64,000 nucleotides of DNA from the NCBI GenBank assembly GCA_951230915.1, contig OX579635.1, forward strand, positions 37,820,001 to 37,884,000. Reading direction: 5' to 3'. Below are positions 31,915 to 44,690 of this stretch, in pieces; within the stretch, counting starts at the first letter, position 1, and every line of letters starts with the position of its first letter. This stretch comes from Antitrichia curtipendula (taxonomy: Eukaryota > Streptophyta > Bryopsida > Hypnales > Leucodontaceae). The translations under genes and the position numbers were made by a program. The notes under the pieces were generated by a model. The model ran no database searches and had not been told where the DNA came from. It saw nothing but the letters and a program-made list of their open reading frames with translations.

Positions 31915-32712
31915 CCCTTAAGCTCCCGAAGCATTTTATTCATTAAGAACCACTAAAAATTGCCATTTGTATTGCAAAGTGCAAAAAGCTTTAGAATTCT
32001 TTTTTCCACATATCTAACCATAGGATTTTGCACTAAACTAGATTTTAAGGCTTGTATGCTTTTAGCTAAAAAATTTTGCACTACACATTTTGAATTTCTA
32101 ATTTTTGTATTGAAGAATTGAGTTGAAATCTAGGAAAAATATTTCAAAAAACACACACTTGATTTTCATTTCTAAAAAAGTTATTAAATAGTGAGATTGA
32201 AGGAAAAACTAATCGCTAATAGCTCTAAGATGGAATTGAAAATCTCTCATTTCAATTGTGAGATTGTTCTAGCAAGCTAACTAAATCCTATTGAATATTT
32301 TTTTTATTTGTGAAAATTGCATTCAAAAACAAATTCTATAAGTTATTTTTCCAATTAGATGCTTAGATTGCTTGGAAAACAAGTTTGTCCATGAATTCTT
32401 CATCACTAATCCAAATAGAATGCATCAAATCTTTCTTGTAGACAAAGATATTTTCTTTAAGAAACAAAATTTTGAAAATTTTATTTTGACTTCCTCTAAT
32501 TTATTTTTTGTGCTATCCAATGAACTCCATTTTGGGCTTAGGGTGGCATAACTTTGTTCTTGGACACCAATTGAATAAAAATTGTATTTCTAGAAAGCTA
32601 ATGTGTTTCCTTATCTTCAAAAAAAGTTTCAAAAATTACAACAAAAATTCAAATTATAGGAGCCTACTCAAAATCCATTTTGTCTCATGAGGGGACAATG
32701 GGAGTTTAGGGG
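31915..32712. mobile_element. TTAA-flanked element, CTCCC-subterminal family, copy 1
   Basis: 798 bp, TTAA at 31911-31914 and 32713-32716. Ends read inward as CCCTTAAGCTCCCG and CCCCTAAACTCCCA. Interior markers 'agctctaagatggaattg' and 'gtgagattgttctagcaag' recur at 33264, 34325 (inverted) and 44.9 kb. No transposase. Confidence 0.85.
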
Positions 32713-32716
32713 TTAA

Positions 32717-33259
32717 TTAAAGATTTGGTATTTCTCTCCTTGTAATGTGTTTTTTACTTTTTTACATAAGAAAATGTTCAATCCATGGATCATCATATAA
32801 TGTATTTTGGCAATTTTTTCTCTTTTTTCTTGATTTGACTTTAAGTCATGAAAATGATTAAAAAAAAATTGAGAATGACTAATCTTGAAAATCTTGAAAA
32901 TCTTGATTTTCAAGTCTAGCATCTACTCCAATTGAAATTTAAAAATTCATGCATTTGAACTTTGGGCCTATTACCATGGAGTGCTAATTTTCTAATTTTT
33001 CGAGTGACATGATAAAAACTTTTATAACATGATTTTCTACACTATATTATACACCTATAGAAAAATTTCCAGATTTTTAGAGTATATTTTGATTTTGAAT
33101 TCACAAAAATTTGAAATTTTTTATCTTATAGACAATACGTAGTTTCATCTTTGAAAAATAAATACAAAAGTTTCATCGATACATAGTTGCAAAATGGGAG
33201 TATACTAAGAAAGGAACTTTAAGATTTGGAAAAGTGGTCGTGGGCTTGTCCTTTCAAAG
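32717..33259. other. AT-rich intergenic sequence, nothing recognised
   Basis: No gene or terminal repeat recognised. 'aatcttgaaaatcttg' is locally repeated at about 32883. Confidence 0.4.
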
Positions 33260-33263
33260 TTAA

Positions 33264-34302
33264 CCTTTGAAGTTCCAAGGTCTTTTTTTAATAAAAAACA
33301 CTCAAAAGTGCCATTTCTATTGCAAAAAGCAAAACACAATTCTTTCACCTTGCTTGACAAGATTTGGCTTTGAATATTCTTAACTTAAAAGTATAAAATG
33401 TTCAAAATTGTGTAGTCCAAAATTTTAGACTATACAATTCCATTTTCTAATTTTTTATGTAATTGAAATATTGACTTGAGTTGATGGGGAGGGGGGAGAT
33501 TTAAAAAAATATTTCATTTTCATTCTTAAGAATACTATTAAGGAGAAGAGGAGATAGGAAATAGCAAAAAATATTAAATCATTAATCATTATAAAATGGA
33601 ATTGAAATACAATAATTCCAATGGTAAGATTGTTTTAGCAAGCAAAGTCAACTATGTAATTTTTTTTTAAATTGTAAATTGAGTTCAAAAATGAAAGCTA
33701 TGAGTTATTTTATGAGGATGATGCAATGATTGCTCATAAAATAAAAAGCTCTATAACATTCACATCACTAATCCAAATGGAGTGAATAAAAGCTTTAAAT
33801 GTAGACAAAAATATAATCTTTGAAAAAAAAATAAAAAAATAAAAAATTCAATTTTTTGTGTTTTTTTTTTGCTACCTAAATAATTCCTTTTTGGACTTAG
33901 GGTGTCACAACTTTTGCTCCTAGGCATTAATTGAAATAAAACTTATATTCCTAGAAAGCTAAATAATTTGATTTCTTGTCTTCAAAAAATGTTTAAGAAA
34001 ATCATGTCAAAAATTGAGGTCAAAGAAGCCTACTTAACCCTAAAACGACAAGCTGGTCACTATATAAATGATCTGTTTTGTTACTATGTGAATTGTTGGT
34101 TTAAAAAAATGCAAAAGCATTCATTGGAAGTCAAACTATTGTAGAAGACCTTCTCTTTTCACATAAAATTTAGTAGATGAATAGTTGCATTTTTGTCATG
34201 CATGGAGAGATTCTTTGTCATTCATCAATTGAAAACGTCCTTGGTGTGGTTTATGGGTTAAAATTCCAAGAGTACTTGGAAGAGACTTTTGGACTTTAGG
34301 GA
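33264..34302. mobile_element. TTAA-type element with a nested TTAA element
   Basis: TTAA at 33260-33263; the right flank TCAA at 34303-34306 is one substitution away. Ends read inward as CCTTTGAAGTTCCA and TCCCTAAAGTCCAA. Same internal order as 31915-32712. It is split by the 220-bp element at 34038-34257. Confidence 0.65.
34038..34257. mobile_element. nested TTAA-flanked MITE
   Basis: 220 bp with TTAA at 34034-34037 and 34258-34261, inside 33264-34302. Ends read inward as CCCTAAAACGACA and CCCATAAACCACA. Similar ends occur at 7391-7603. Confidence 0.7.
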
Positions 34303-34324
34303 TCAATTGAAATTCGTGGTTTAA

Positions 34325-35234
34325 CTCCTAAAGTCCCCTTATCCCGTCGGGGGACAAAATGAATTTCAGGCAGGCTCCTACGGTCTCAATATCTTTTGTG
34401 ATTTTTTGAATTTTTTTTGAAGATAAAGATCACATTAGCCTTCCGAAAATGTAATTTTTTTTTCAATCGGTGCCCGGGTGCAAAAGTTATGGCACAAAAT
34501 CCCCAAATTTTAGTTCGGCGGGCAGTAAAAAATCTTCAAAAAAATTTAAATTCAAAAATTAGTTTCATATAGATTTTATTTTTATTTACATGAGAAGCTT
34601 TGATTTGTTCCATTTGGACTTATTATACAAAAGATATGGTCAATCTTATTTCTCGGGCAATTACAACATTTTTTTGAAAAAATAACTTGTAGGATTCATT
34701 TCTAAACTCAATTTTAACAATTTTAAAATAAAAAAGTTTCACAAGGTCAAGATTTCTTGCTAGAACAATCTCACTGTTGAAATTAGTATATTTCAATTCT
34801 ATCTTAGAGCTATAAATGATTTAATTTTTCCTTCAATCTTGAACCTACTTCTAACTTAACAATTTTTTAATAAGTGAAAACTAAGTGTTTCTTTTTAAAA
34901 AAAAAATTCTAGATTCTCAACTCAATTTTTCATCATATAAAATTAGAAAGTCAAAATCAATAGAGCAAATAATTTAAGTTAAAAAGGTTCAAAGACAAAA
35001 AATGTAGTTGAGCAAGGTGCAAAAAAACTAGATTCCTTCACTTTAAATGCAAATATCTTGCAATCTACACGGTCAAAAATTTTGAAATTTCTTCCACACA
35101 TTCTTACACTAGTCTAGTACAAGATCCTACATATATTTATGCAAAAAAAATATTAGATTTTTTTTTGCTCTTTGCTCTAAAAATGGCAGTTTTGAGTGGT
35201 TTTTAATGGAAAAATGGCCTTGGGACTTTAGGGG
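34325..35234. mobile_element. TTAA-flanked element, CTCCC-subterminal family, inverted copy
   Basis: 910 bp, TTAA at 34321-34324 and 35235-35238. Ends read inward as CTCCTAAAGTCCCC and CCCCTAAAGTCCCA. Interior is the reverse orientation of 31915-32712 ('ttgctagaacaatctcac', 'tctatcttagagct'). Starts 18 bp after the preceding element. Confidence 0.85.
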
Positions 35235-35238
35235 TTAA

Positions 35239-35640
35239 TTGATCAAATGTTTGAATGTCATTAGGATTTAACAAGAATGAATTAAAATGTGACATGTTTT
35301 GCATTAGAAGAGGTAGTCACCACTAAAATAGGAAGTCCCTAAATGATAATTCTATTTTAAGAGATGAAGATTAATTTATAGAGATTCTACTTCTTGAAAC
35401 ATTTTTCAGGTTTTTTTTTGTAAAAGACAAATGGAATTGACATCTAACCCAATTCGTTGTATATTTTTTTGAGCTACAAAAACCTAGTTATGAATTTTAA
35501 AATTTAGAACATAGTAGTCACTAAAAGCATCCACATCTTACTATTTGTATATTGCTAGTGTGTTAAAAAAAGAGAAATGTACAAGTAATATATTTTTTAG
35601 GACACAAACGCTTTTATGTGAAATGGGGGTAAGGTAGGAG
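35239..35640. other. intergenic; TA-type MITE relic
   Basis: 'aaaagacaaatggaattgac' and 'gtagtcactaaaagcatcc' match interior words of the 27.9 kb relic, and 'gtaaggtaggaggtccc' at about 35630 looks like the outer end of another TA-type copy. Full boundaries could not be drawn. Confidence 0.4.
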
Positions 35641-36326
35641 GTCCCAACCCGCCTCTCCCCATCTACCCACAGCCATAAGTAGTTGGTACATTCTTTACCA
35701 TCATTGAGTGGAACATATAATTTAAAAGCTATTCAATCTTTTTGAATGGCCTTTTTCCGGTACAAGTAAGCCAACCTCCCCAGTCGCCCCTACCCACCCC
35801 CTCCAACAAAAGAATAAAATAACCCCCCTCAGCCAGACTATTTCCACAGACAGACTATTTTCCACGTACACCACCCCGACGACTGTACAACTCAAGCAAA
35901 CGTGGCCCGCTGACTCACCAAATATCTTCTTGGCCCACCCCGTCCCACCTCGATAACCGCCTGCTCGCCTCTGTACGTCTCTCCGCGTCTCTCCGCGTCG
36001 GCGTCCGTCCCCTCCAACGAACGGTAGCGGCAGACGATGCCGGTCTCTGACACCTCCAGCTAGCCAAGACTCTTGAAGTTCCGTCCGCCCCTACAGGCAG
36101 CCAGATCCCCCTCGCCGCTGCATGAATCGCTCAAATCGCACTAATCTCTCGCCCTTGGGAGCTTTCGCCGCCCTCGCCGCACGGCTGCATGGAATGGATG
36201 CCCCGCATTGACACCGCGCGGCTGGCGAATTCGTCCTTCTTCCCGTGAAAAAGTCGAAGCAGAAGAAGCACAAGCACACGAAGAAGACGAGAGAGCTTGG
36301 GGTTGGGATTGCAACGGAACTGAGAT
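35641..36326 (+). promoter_or_regulatory. putative promoter and 5' leader of SMO2
   Basis: The sequence becomes visibly GC- and CpG-richer from about 35860, with pyrimidine-rich tracts and a short tandem 'tctctccgcg' at about 35980-36000. This contrasts with the AT-rich spacers and fits an unmethylated promoter plus leader. No clear TATA box. The transcription start cannot be fixed by eye. Confidence 0.5.
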
Positions 36327-39300
36327 ATGGCGTCCGCTTTGGAAAAAGGATGGCTGGTGAGTGCTGGGTTGCGAAGTGCATAATGCATTGGCGATCCCGC
36401 ACTTGGGATATCGGGTTACATGAGTCTCGCTGTGTGTGTTTGTGTGTGTGTGTGTGTGTGTATGTGTGTGAGTGAGTGTTTGTGGTTTGGTGATTGCTTG
36501 TGTGGTTGCGCTTCTTATGGGGTTTGAGGTTTTGAGGATTGAGTTTGGGTGACGGATGCTGAGTAGTGTGGTGTGAGATGGAGTGTGTGGAGAGTTTCGT
36601 ATTGGGGAGTGTTGTGGTTTCTAATCTTGGTGAGATTCTTGTTTCTTGGTAGGTTAGAAAAAGATTGGTAGCGTTCTTGGTCGCGATGCGCATTTTGCGT
36701 TCGAATTGTGTCCCTTTGGGTTTGGGCCGCATTTGACGTGAGATCTTGGCGGAGGGGGGCATTGGCTGGAGCGATTAGATCAGAGGTTTGGTGTTGCTGT
36801 TGGTTCGTGTGATTCTTTTGGATAGGGATTTTCGGGTTTCATGGTTTTTGTTGTGCATTGTTTGGACACTGTTGGTATGTCGGTGTCTTTTCAAGATTGT
36901 CTTGAAGTAGGTCGTACACATCGCTCATGTGACGTTTTAAACCGTTGGAGATTGGAGAAGTGCACTGCGCTTCTGTTCTTGTGAGAACTTGAGAGGCAGT
37001 TTTAGCCCTAATCCTGAGTTTGAGAGTTTCGTTATGTTGGGGAGGGGGGGTCTTGGTTATGTTGGGTATGGGTATGGTGATGGACATTGGTAATGTCAAG
37101 CAAATTGTGAACAGTAGTAATGCATAGAGCGTGGCTTTATCCTTAGGAACAAAGATAGAGGATAGTGTTTTAACATCTGTGGGAGTATGGTTTTGGGTGG
37201 ATCACTGTAGAGTTGTGCAGAGATGGCTTTGGGTTCATGCCAAACTCTCTTTAAATCGACTTTTTTGTGACTATGAATTTTTTCCGCAATTTCACAGTGG
37301 GAGGTTGTAGGCCAATATAATCCCGTTTCTGTTTAAATATTAAATATCAGTGGCTATAGACATTAACCAAGTTTTGCTAACACCCAAAAGTACATATCAG
37401 GGGTCAGTACATCAGACGAAATTAGGTTCCTAACGGTTTTAGTAACCTTTTCTTGGTCCTTTATGCGTGAAGAATGTGAGATAGTACCAGTGATCATTAA
37501 GGATTTGTACATTCCGAAAGGTTTGGCATGAAGATGTACTACGGGGAAGCTACACCGTGACCTAACTACTTTCCTCCACTTATGGACTGTTTGCTGTAGC
37601 TTAAGTTAATTTGAGGGCTTACTGATGATAGCCTTAGAGCTGCACGTTCTTCAGTGTTGTAAATTTGGTGAGGATTTTGACTCGTTGGTGGTGGTCTGGA
37701 TGCTTTGGTTCTGGTTAATTTGCATTACTGATTGCTTGCGTAGTCCATAATTTGTGTTTCTGTGGTCACTGCAGGATTATTCTAACGTTATAATTTTGTT
37801 TGTGGACGCAGTACCTGATCAACAACTTCACTGACTTCCAGCTGGCGTCCATTGGAAGCTTCATCATCCATGAGAGCGTTTTCTTTCTTTCCGGGCTTCC
37901 TTTCATTGTTATGGAGAGGTTGGGTTACCAGCAGAAGTACAAGATACAGGTACAATGGGTACATTGGCTACAGCATTGTATTTGTGGATGATGCTGGTTT
38001 TCTGTTATCCTTCTACAACCTTCCTTTTATATTTTTTCTGGACCTTATCAACTACAGGGAAAGGTAAACTCCGTAGAAGCACAGGAGAAGTGTGTTCTGA
38101 AGCTTCTGCTGTACCACATCTGCGTGAATCTGCCCCTCATGGTCGGGTCATATCCGGTCTTCAAGTACATGGGCTTCACCAGTGCGTTGCCTCTACCTTC
38201 TTGGTAAGCCTTGCAAAGTGGAAACCACTTTAAATCATTCGTCATTGCAATCTGGAATTAGTTTTTTCTGTGTGTGTTTCATTTCATGTTTCCAGGATGT
38301 TCTATTTCTGTGTGGCGTCTATATGTGCATTGCTACTGACATTAGTAAAGATGTTGGTTTGTAGGAATGTGGTTTGCTTTCAGATCTTGTCTTACTTCAT
38401 CTTAGAGGATTTCATCTTCTACTGGGGTCACCGTATTCTGCACACCAAGTGGCTCTACAAGCACGTGCACAGCGTCCATCATGAGTGTGTGCCCTCTACT
38501 CTGAATTTGAATATTTAACCGACTTTCTATGTCTTTTAATACTTTGGAATGCCTGACTATTGGAATTTGGGTAGAGGGATCTCTCATATGTTGTAATATG
38601 TTTTGTTTCACATACACGTAGAAATTCAGTTGTTGTGATGGATAAAATAATGCATTCACGGATTGAGTAATCACCTGGTTTTATTTCGTGTGTATTTGAT
38701 GCAGATATGCGACTCCTTTTGGATTGACGTCTGAGTACGCCCATCCTGCAGAGATTCTATTTCTTGGCTTTGCTACCATCTTTGGACCTGCCATCACTGG
38801 TCCTCACCTTCTGACACTCTGGCTGTGGATGAGCTTGCGAGTCATAGAAACCGTGGAAGCCCATTGCGGTTATGATTTTCCATGGAGTCTTTCTAGATAC
38901 TTGCCAGTCTATGGAGGGTACGTTCTGCTTGGCAATAGCTTGGCTGTGCGGTTTTTTCTTGACTGTTCTGGGGATCTCATTCATCTTGTCATTCTAGTCC
39001 GCCTCTGTAAACAGTGCTAACTCACCATTCTACACGTGGTTGTGAAACAGTGCGGACTTTCACGATTATCACCATCGGCTTCTGTATACGAAGTCCGGAA
39101 ACTACTCATCGACATTCACTTACATGGACTGGTGAGTACCGTAATCTTTTTTTAATCCTATCTCCTTTTACTTCACACGATTTTTAGTTTCGTAAGTCAA
39201 TTATGTGCTTTTTGGAGTCAAGCGGGATAGCTTGGTTGTTAAGAGGATGTGGTCCATATTTCTACACAAATGCTTGTGCATTATTTTCCTTTATTTTTAT

Positions 39301-39620
39301 TTTTTCTCTTGCAATATTTTTTCCTATATGCCATTTGAAACCGTGATGGTGATCTTCAGATTGTCCTTAGTACAATAGACATGTTGGAAAAAACCCTTGG
39401 GAATATGTTTCCTCGCTCATCATCTGGTTTTCGCTGTTAGCAACGTTTAACAGGGCAGACAAGGGATTTTCTTATGGGACTGAGTTTCCGGCTTCTAACC
39501 GCTTGTTATACCTTTTTCAGGATTTTCGGAACAGACAAGGGATACAGAAAGCTGAAGGCTTTGAAAGCCGCTGAACATCAATATGAGTACGTGGAGGAGA
39601 AGGTGCCAAAGACGGACTGA
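36327..39620 (+). CDS. SMO2: C-4 sterol methyl oxidase, SMO2 type (7 exons)
   Basis: Membrane-bound di-iron oxygenase that oxidises the 4-alpha-methyl group of sterol intermediates in the ER during phytosterol synthesis. Exons: 36327-36356, 37812-37949, 38058-38203, 38365-38484, 38705-38917, 39051-39131, 39521-39620; 828 nt, 275 residues, all GT-AG with consistent phases. Residues 11-56 (YLINNFTDFQL...HESVFFLSGLPF) form the conserved N-terminal membrane region. The fatty-acid-hydroxylase histidine boxes are complete: H127-RIL-H131, H140-SV-HH144 and H220-DY-HH224. TSEYAHPAEILFLGF and ETVEAHCGY lie between boxes two and three. SMO2 rather than SMO1 is inferred from overall resemblance and length (plant SMO2 about 260-270 residues). 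The C-terminus is charged, without a canonical KKXX signal. Exon 1 holds only 10 codons, so the start is the least certain part; it gives MASALEKGWL, aligning with the usual short N-terminus. Confidence 0.95.
36430..36483. repeat. (GT)n-rich microsatellite in SMO2 intron 1
   Basis: Near-continuous GT dinucleotides with a few TTTG, TATG and GAGT interruptions, about 75 bp after the exon 1 donor. Confidence 0.9.
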
Positions 39621-40130
39621 AAGGAAGCGTGGATGTAGTTAGTGAATCTGTCCCTGTAACTCTTTGAATTAGCAGTGGAGATATGGTGAGACCTACGTGG
39701 AATTTTCAGAGCCTGGTTTTCTGCTGCCTGTGCTTGGCCATCTGTGCCTTGCCGTTTGTTGCGGTCACGGGTCGTCTGTATATGGAAGTGTAGAAGCAGC
39801 AGCAGCAGCAGCGATTTATGGTGCAAATGTTCGACCCATTGAGTGGCTGTTGGTGTTACGAAGACCATTGTAGAGTAGAAGAGATGGGAAATACATTACA
39901 TGTCATTTTTTGAAATCGATAATCACTGCTAGTCGTGTGGAAAGATTAACAGAAACCAAAAATTTCCCGTTTCACATGTTTGTATCGATAACTAGGACTC
40001 GCTCCAAGGAATTGGTTCTGATAGGAATAAATGTTTTAACTAATCTGTTACGCATCTGTGTCAGTTCATTTTTGTCTTTGATGTTGGCTTAAATATCTCT
40101 TCTGTGCAGGTTGTCTGCAACCTCAAATCG
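39621..40130 (+). other. SMO2 3' untranslated region (approximate)
   Basis: Unique sequence after the stop codon. Contains a short (CAG)n run at about 39796-39812 and a candidate AATAAA poly(A) signal at about 40026. The transcript end is not determinable here. Confidence 0.4.
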
Positions 40131-41055
40131 TCAATCATGTCTGCTAGTTTTAGCGTTTACCAGAAGGCAGGATTCTTCACTCTGCAGAATTCTTTTAAGG
40201 CAGAGTATCCTGCTCTATCTCTATGCACACATGTGGCCTCCTAAGCAGCAGCTTTTGAATTATCTCCAGATTTGGCTTTCTGGTGATGCTGTAAACAGTA
40301 ACTTCCCCCACCTATTTCAATCGCGTGTAAGCTTTGTTTAACCTCTGGAATGTCAGAGGAGCCGCAACTTGAATGTGGCTTTCGGATGACAAAACAAGCA
40401 TGCGGGTTGGTGCAGGAGATTCTCCTTCGTCACAACTAACAAGAATGGCCTTATGGGGTGGTGTAAAAGAATTTGCTAAAAATTGAGTGTGTCATAGATC
40501 ACCAAAGATGCCCTTGTAGTGTAATTTGGCAACTCACACCTCCTTTCTCTTAGATCTGAATTTGAGCCATGCAAATGATGCTTTGTGAATTCAAGCCCAA
40601 CTAAGAATTGAAGTTTATTGAGTTCACCTCATCCTGCTGATTTTCTATTTACAGGACATGGACATTTTGTTTACACTCTAACATTCTTTACTACAATTTA
40701 CACATATGGAGAAATTTTTGGTCTGATTGTGAATTACACTTTTTCTTCAAAAAAATCATGGTAATTTGGAATTATCACTAATACATCTAAGAACTTTATG
40801 ACTCAAAGAGGACATGTAATTTAAGCTCTACAAAATCAAATGAAATATTTATGACTCAAATTTAGTTGCAATATAAAATGAACAAAGCAAAGGATATTGA
40901 AAGAAGATTTTACATGGTCACATGCTCATCTTTATAGTTAGGGTTAAAATTGATAGTATTATTTTTATTAGAAAGATAACTAAGCATATTTTATTTATAT
41001 AATCTTCATTGTCAATTGATCAATTGATTATAATTCCATGCATAATGTAAAATAT
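40131..41055. other. intergenic sequence, nothing recognised
   Basis: No exon chain or RNA gene. 'agttagggttaaaattg' at about 40937 looks like one end of a TTAA element without a visible partner. Confidence 0.35.
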
Positions 41056-41059
41056 TTAA

Positions 41060-41931
41060 CCCTAAAAAGATGGGGCCCCTATGACCAAGGTAATCACCAA
41101 AATACTTTGGTTATTGGATTAATAGGTGCATCATTTGTTTATACAATTAATCCCTAAATGATAGAGTCTACGGCTATGTAGTCAAACTTGAAAGTCCCTC
41201 ACTTTGTACCCTCCATTTCTTATCTATTTATGAGTGAATTCTTTTGGTTTTATTTTGCAAAGATCAAATCACATGTCCAACATGTTGTAAAATTTTCAAA
41301 CTTTTTTGAGAAAATTTCAAATTACCATGAATTTTTGAAGAACAAATGAAAAAAAATTCATATCAAATACAAATCAAGCTCAAAAAATATATAATTCTTA
41401 GAATAAAAGTATATGATGGTGTAGAACACTGCAGTATAAAGAAAATTTTCACAGTACTCCACATTTTGAAACGTTATAGATCAATATCATGGTTATAGAT
41501 CCTCAACTTCAAACTTCATTGAAATGTTTATTTTAAGGAATTTAAAAAAAAATCCAAGTAGAGTAGAAACTTCAATTCAAAAGCTTAATTTTGTTAGTTT
41601 TGCTCAAAAGTAAAAGGAATTGTTTTGAATGTCAAAATTAAGTTTTAAGGAAAAAAGCTCAAAATACTGAGATGCATTTGATAAAGTACCATTTTCTTAA
41701 TAAACTACCCCATATAAAATTAAAAACAACTAAAATGTCTTCAATGTAACTCAATGATGTGGTTATAGCATCAATAAAGTTGCACACAAAAATTGAATGA
41801 AAATGATCCATTTTTCAATATGCACAAAGTTTGATTGACCATCCACAAGACACAAAACATCCTTGGCATCCTATTAGGGTTAACAGTGAAGTCATCCATT
41901 TGACCTTGAAGTCCGCAATGTCTATAGAGGG
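41060..41931. mobile_element. small TTAA-family MITE split by a second TTAA element
   Basis: Outer ends: TTAA 41056-41059 with CCCTAAAAAGATG, and TTAA 41932-41935 with CCCTCTATAGACA (read inward). The left part 41060-41146 has 'ggcccctatgaccaagg' and 'ataggtgcatcatttg'; the right part 41884-41931 has 'cagtgaagtcatccatttg'. Joined, they follow the 142-bp copy at 29754-29895, showing that 41151-41879 is a later insertion. Confidence 0.85.
41151..41879. mobile_element. TTAA-flanked element nested in a TTAA MITE
   Basis: 729 bp, flanked by TTAA at 41147-41150 and 41880-41883. Ends read inward as TCCCTAAATGATAG and CCCTAATAGGATG. The host MITE needs only one TTAA at this point, so the second copy is the target-site duplication. 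Interior non-coding and AT-rich. Confidence 0.85.
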
Positions 41932-41935
41932 TTAA

Positions 41936-43235
41936 AATGTTTATTGTGGAAAATCAAAATCACCGATAATTGAATAATTGTGCCAATTAGAAATGGAATT
42001 TTTTACTTTTAGTAAAAGAATTGCTTATAAAATTATGCAACATCTAAAAAAATGAAGTATTTGCTATTATTTCTATAGATCTTGTACTTCACTCTTATAA
42101 ATGTCTAGTAAAATGGTGCAAGTTTAAACCTTTAACTCTTCAAGGTCTAAGAGGACATAATATGTCATTTTCAAACTTTCAATGGAAAATTCTCATTAGA
42201 TTGAAACAAATCTCAATATTTTGTGAAGTAGGGTCTTGTAGAGTAACAAGTTGACATACTTGTTGCATTATTCAATTTAAACAAATTTCAATGTAAGAAG
42301 TATTGAAAATTTTATTTAGTCTTGTACAAAGGGAGAGTGGGCATATATTTTGGACAAGGTCCAAGTGAAAAGAATGGTGGAATTTTCTTGAAGATCTTCC
42401 AAACAATAAGTTGGTAATATCAACCATGAATTTCAAAAATTAAAACACACACACACACAATTTTAGTTTAAAATTAATTTTTTTTTGTAGGATCCAATTT
42501 GTTCAATTTTGGATTTTTTTTTTTTATTTAATTTATTTAATGAAAATGTGTACAAATTTGAGAGTTTAAAAAAAATTAAAATTAAAAAACATAGTATTTG
42601 CTTCATATTCCAATCCATTTTTTTAGTAGGATTAAGAAAACATTATTCATCTCCTTACAATTTTTCTTCTCCAAAGGTTGCATTTTTCTATTTGCCTATA
42701 AATTGATCAATAAAAATTGTTATAATCTAAAAATCCAACAATAAATATTTCCTATAATTAATTCCATGCATATTAGACAAAATAGTCTTTACTTTTGTAT
42801 AATTAAAATTAAAATCAAAAGCACATCCAAGTGCATAAAATATCAAAGTGGGATGAATCATTGACAACCTCTAGTATCAAGAAGTTGATAGGCCTCAAGG
42901 GGCTAAGGATATTTAAAAAAAAAATACAACTATTGAGTTATACGGGTAATTATTCACATCTCAAACTTGCTATAATACATGGATTCTTACTTTATATACT
43001 CAAATTGCATTGGTTCACGTTTATACAATCTAAAGTAGAAAATTATCACAAAATTAATGTTCTCAAGTTTAGTATGATAAATGTACAAATATAATATGTA
43101 ACCAATGATTTTAACTTTTTGATCACATGCATATCATTCATATAAATATACAATAATTACATAAACTTCAAATTACGATTAGTGTACCAAATTTCTAATT
43201 TAATGCGTTTTATGTCTGAGTCTATATCTTAACCT
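41936..43235. other. AT-rich intergenic sequence
   Basis: No gene found. An (AC)n run lies at about 42444-42460. At 42132-42160 'ctttaactcttcaaggtc' resembles the left end of the TTAA element at 7391 but has no visible right end. Confidence 0.35.
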
Positions 43236-43239
43236 TTAA

Positions 43240-43784
43240 TACTCCTTTAGTTCCAAAATGGTTGAGATGTTTTGGACATCTAGAGTCAATTATTAAATTT
43301 TTAAATTAAATTTTAAGATTGGAAAACCAAATGATCTTTTAGGAATCTAAATTTTACAAAGATCCAGTGATTGGTAAAAAATTATGCGTTTTTTTGTTTT
43401 TTTTACTTCTAATTTAGGCAAAGCAATGGGATTTTGCTTTGAAAATTTGCATACTTCTTCTTAATTGAAGTCTCTATTCAAATATGAAGTTTGTAGATCA
43501 TTTTGCAAAGGAAAATTTGAGTTAGAGGGGCAAAAAGCTCTACAAGTCTACATTGTCAATAGCTTGGGAAACCTTGAAAAAACATCATCGTGCTCTTTAC
43601 TCAATCATATCTTACACATGCATTGCTTTTAGATCCCAACTTTTATATGCGAGATCCTAATACCAATCAATAATAAGATCCTAAGGTTGCAAATTCCAAT
43701 TTGATTTGTAAAATTTATTTTTAGAAATTATACTTTCCTAATTCAAGAGTAGTTTCTAATTTTTGGCCAAAGGTACTTTAGAGA
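43240..43784. mobile_element. TTAA-flanked element, diverged copy
   Basis: TTAA at 43236-43239 and 43785-43788. Ends read inward as TACTCCTTTAGTTCC and TCTCTAAAGTACC, related to the ends at 34325-35234. Interior shares 'aaagatccagtg' and 'gcatacttcttctta' with the relic at 15.1-15.3 kb. Confidence 0.55.
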
Positions 43785-43788
43785 TTAA

Positions 43789-44690
43789 ATTAATTCATGT
43801 ATGTTTTGATTTTTCATCATTTGGAAAGGTATGCAATAGATTTTGAATTTGTATTAGCTAGTTTGATTTAGATTTTCAGATATCATATAGAACTATTTAG
43901 TACCTTTCAAAAGATATTTAATAACATTTCAAGCAATTAGAATTTTGTATTTCAATAAAAACAACTTTAGTATCTTGCATTGAACAATTAAATAATATTT
44001 AAACATCATGTTCTAGTCATTTCAAATCAATAATTCAAATATATTATATATTTTTTTAAATAATTATTGTATATCATTTTAGAACATGTTTTGGTAAACG
44101 AACCACAAGGTTTAAACAATTGTTTTAGAACATGCTCTAGTATATGAGCTATAAGGTGTAAATAATTATTGTAGAACAACTTACTATGCTAAATGAACTT
44201 TATGGTTTAAATAATCATTGTAGAACAACTAGCATATGAACCGTATAATTAAAAAAATCATTATAAAACAACAATCATTGGTAAATAGTGAAGTACACTT
44301 TGTTTCAAGTTTCACAAATGTGGACGTTTGGAATAGAAAGCACCCTTCATTGTATCCAATTGAAAATATGCCTTTCATATCTAAAATGGGATTAGATTTT
44401 TCACTCTTCAATTTTTAATAACATATTTTTTTTAAATTCTTAGGTTTGAAAATCTAGTAATATGTTGAGGTTTAGAGAGCATATTAATTCTAACAAGTGG
44501 TGTGGCCCTATTTATCCATAGATAAGTTGTTTGATATTACCGTGAATTAGCTACATTGTAAATGCATTCTTCAAGTGATCCACATTTTTGTTGAGCAATC
44601 ATTCTTTCCATGCCACCATCTTCTAAAGCCATGCCCTTTATAGATTTGAGTCTGCAATACCATAATAGCCACTTTTTCATGACATAGTAT
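43789..44690. other. AT-rich intergenic sequence, nothing recognised
   Basis: Around 44080-44240 short phrases ('tttagaacatg', 'attgtagaacaact') recur every 60 bases or so, a weak tandem pattern. No gene. Confidence 0.35.

Noticed and set aside
36091..36762. 223-codon open frame on the minus strand opposite SMO2 exon 1 and its leader
   Set aside because: It exists because the plus strand is GC- and GT-rich there. The translation is low-complexity (His/Thr runs from the GT microsatellite) and it overlaps a well-supported gene.
39440..39545. Duplicate of exon 7 start ('cagacaagggat' at about 39457 and 39533)
   Set aside because: Only about a dozen bases are shared, and the upstream copy lacks a usable reading frame and acceptor, so an alternative exon is not supported.
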